From positions 1-6,721 of the forward strand of contig CALMNS010000062.1 in assembly GCA_937871635.1 (NCBI GenBank): a stretch of 6,721 bases of DNA. The letters are read 5' to 3'. The position numbers and the translations under genes were made by a program. Under the pieces are notes generated by a model, which did not search any database, was not told the origin of the DNA, and saw nothing but the letters and a program-made list of their open reading frames with translations. This DNA comes from an uncultured Solirubrobacter sp. Its GTDB lineage: Bacteria > Actinomycetota > Thermoleophilia > Solirubrobacterales > Solirubrobacteraceae. This document shows, one piece after another, positions 5,812 through 6,721 of this stretch. Every line of letters starts with the position of its first letter. Within the stretch, counting starts at the first letter, position 1.

Positions 5812-6560
5812 TGCACGAAGCCCTCGTCCTCGACGCGGTCTGCGTCGAGCGTGGCGGACGCCTGGTCGTGCGCGAGGCGTCGCTGGCCGTCCCGCGCGGC
5901 GAGATCACGGCGTTGCTCGGTCCCAACGGCGCGGGCAAGAGCAGCCTGGTGCTCGCCGTGGCCGGCGTCGTGCGCGCGTCGGCGGGCTCGATCCGTGCCG
6001 GGGGCGCCGACCTGGCCGGGCGCCGGCCCGAGCAGATCCGCCAGGCGGGCGTCGCGACCGTCCCCGAGGGCCACCGCGTCCTGGGTGACCTCAGCGTGGC
6101 CGACAACCTGCGCGTTGCAGCCGCCCGGCTCCCGCGGCGCGACCGTCCCGCCGCCCTGGAGCGCGTGTACGAGATCTTCGGGGAGCTGCGCGACCTGGGC
6201 GATCGCCGTGCGGGCAGCCTGTCAGGCGGCCAGCAGCAGATGCTCGCGCTGGCCCAGGCGATCGTCGCCCACCCCAGCTACCTCATCGTCGACGAGCTCT
6301 CGCTCGGCCTCGCTCCAGTGGTGGTCCGCAGGCTGGTACCAGCGCTGCGCGAGATCGCCGCCCAGGGCGTCGGCGTGCTGCTGATCGAGCAGTTCACTTC
6401 GCTGGCCCTTGACGTCGCGACGACCGCGCACGTCCTGGTACGCGGCCGCATCCGGCTCTCTGAGCCGGCTGGGGTGCTGCGCGAGCAGCCCGAGCGCCTC
6501 GCGGCCAGCTACCACCTCAGCGGGACCGGAGCCGCCGCCGCTCCCGCGATCAGCTCCTAA
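5811..6560 (+). CDS. livF: HAAT ABC transporter ATP-binding protein, LivF-like
   Basis: This second ATPase, 249 residues, completes the importer. Walker A is GPNGAGKSS at 37-45. The LivF-type segment VATVPEGHRVLGDLSVADNL at 81-100 replaces the usual Q-loop glutamine with Glu86. The signature LSGGQQQ at 137-143 is canonical. Walker B is YLIVDE at 157-162, followed by the LivF-typical LSLGLAP. At the H-loop position the protein reads LIEQF (191-195), with Gln194 in place of His, as is usual for LivF. The ATG at 5811 is preceded by GGAGGAGG at 5796-5803 with 7 bases of spacing and overlaps the livG stop by one base. The same frame is open upstream to 5694, but that stretch lies inside livG and shows no ABC features. 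The Ala/Pro/Ser-rich last 15 residues are a low-complexity tail. No further gene follows on this strand. Confidence 0.92.
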   Translation: MHEALVLDAVCVERGGRLVVREASLAVPRGEITALLGPNGAGKSSLVLAVAGVVRASAGSIRAGGADLAGRRPEQIRQAGVATVPEGHRVLGDLSVADNLRVAAARLPRRDRPAALERVYEIFGELRDLGDRRAGSLSGGQQQMLALAQAIVAHPSYLIVDELSLGLAPVVVRRLVPALREIAAQGVGVLLIEQFTSLALDVATTAHVLVRGRIRLSEPAGVLREQPERLAASYHLSGTGAAAAPAISS

Positions 6561-6564
6561 CCGT

Positions 6565-6593
6565 CCCGGCTCAGGCAAAGACGGTGAGCGGGG
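6565..6593 (+). terminator. Imperfect hairpin just after livF, candidate terminator
   Basis: CCCGGCTCA at 6565-6573 pairs with TGAGCGGGG at 6585-6593 over nine positions with one G-G mismatch and an 11-base loop. It starts four bases after the livF stop. No T-run follows, so it would rely on the GC stem alone. Its place between convergent genes supports termination of the transporter operon. Confidence 0.4.
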
Positions 6594-6599
6594 TCCTCG

Positions 6600-6611
6600 G
6601 CACCGCGGTGC
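6600..6611. repeat. Perfect 12-bp palindrome in the convergent gap
   Basis: GCACCGCGGTGC is its own reverse complement. It lies between the livF stop and the probable end of the minus-strand gene. It could add to a bidirectional terminator, but in such GC-rich DNA a 12-bp palindrome may be chance. Confidence 0.4.
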
Positions 6612-6624
6612 AGGCAGCGGCGCT

Positions 6625-6721
6625 CTAGTACGCGCCGCCCGCCGCACGCGCCCGCAGCGCCGCCTCGACCCGCTCGACGGCGCGCTCGACCTCCGCCCGC
6701 TGCGCGCCGTCGAGGCCACCC
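6625..6721 (-). CDS. Probable C-terminal end of an unidentified convergent gene (start outside window)
   Basis: On the minus strand a frame enters from the window end and stops at TAG (6627-6625), giving 31 residues: GGLDGAQRAEVERAVERV, then EAALRARAAGGAY. The sequence is a regular charged amphipathic helix with Glu/Arg/Ala/Val periodicity, as at the C-terminus of many enzymes, and nearly every codon ends in G or C. The stop lies about 65 bases from the livF stop, a normal convergent spacing. I do not recognise the family. With only 31 residues and GC-rich DNA, a chance open frame is possible. Confidence 0.4.
   Translation of the reverse strand, partial: GGLDGAQRAEVERAVERVEAALRARAAGGAY

Noticed and set aside
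6222..6719. Minus-strand open frame (165 residues) over the end of livF
   Set aside because: It runs opposite the LivF signature and Walker B coding region and shows no family character. A different minus frame ending at 6625 is more plausible at the window edge.
1..6721. CRISPR array, tRNA/rRNA genes, insertion sequence or phage genes
   Set aside because: I saw no regularly spaced repeats, no tRNA-like cloverleaf, no transposase or integrase motifs, and no terminal inverted repeats. The window looks like ordinary metabolic operon DNA.

Overview
The window is strongly GC-rich. Codon third positions are almost always G or C, genes are packed with ATGA/TGATG overlaps, one gene starts with GTG, and the secreted component is a lipoprotein. 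This suggests a high-GC bacterium, most likely an actinomycete-type (Actinomycetota) organism. That placement is inferred from composition and protein style, not from any marker gene.

Layout from left to right. (1) Positions 3-719 hold the 3' part of an RraA/HMG-aldolase-like gene, cut off by the window start. It is translationally coupled (ATGA) to (2) a DapA/N-acetylneuraminate-lyase superfamily gene at 716-1654. (3) The 255-base intergenic region 1655-1909 holds the decayed, frameshifted start of a GntR-family regulator on the minus strand, a perfect 9-bp inverted repeat, and a short AT-rich island with a candidate promoter and palindrome. (4) A complete five-gene branched-chain-amino-acid-type (HAAT/Liv) ABC importer runs from 1910 to 6560: lipoprotein binding protein, LivH-like permease, LivM-like permease, LivG-like ATPase, LivF-like ATPase. 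(5) The last 160 bases hold hairpin-forming sequence and probably the C-terminal end of a convergent minus-strand gene that is not identified.

Taken together, the window looks like a small uptake-and-catabolism locus. The importer would bring in an organic acid, amino acid or aromatic-type solute. The two aldolase/lyase-superfamily enzymes may act on a 2-oxo-acid intermediate derived from it. The substrate cannot be read from the sequence. The transporter probably has its own promoter in the 1655-1909 gap, where a divergent GntR regulator once stood.

No radically new system is visible. The points most worth a second look are the GntR fossil with candidate operators still in place, the substrate of the RraA-DapA pair, and the way all non-canonical ATPase residues of LivG and LivF would fall on one side of the predicted heterodimer.
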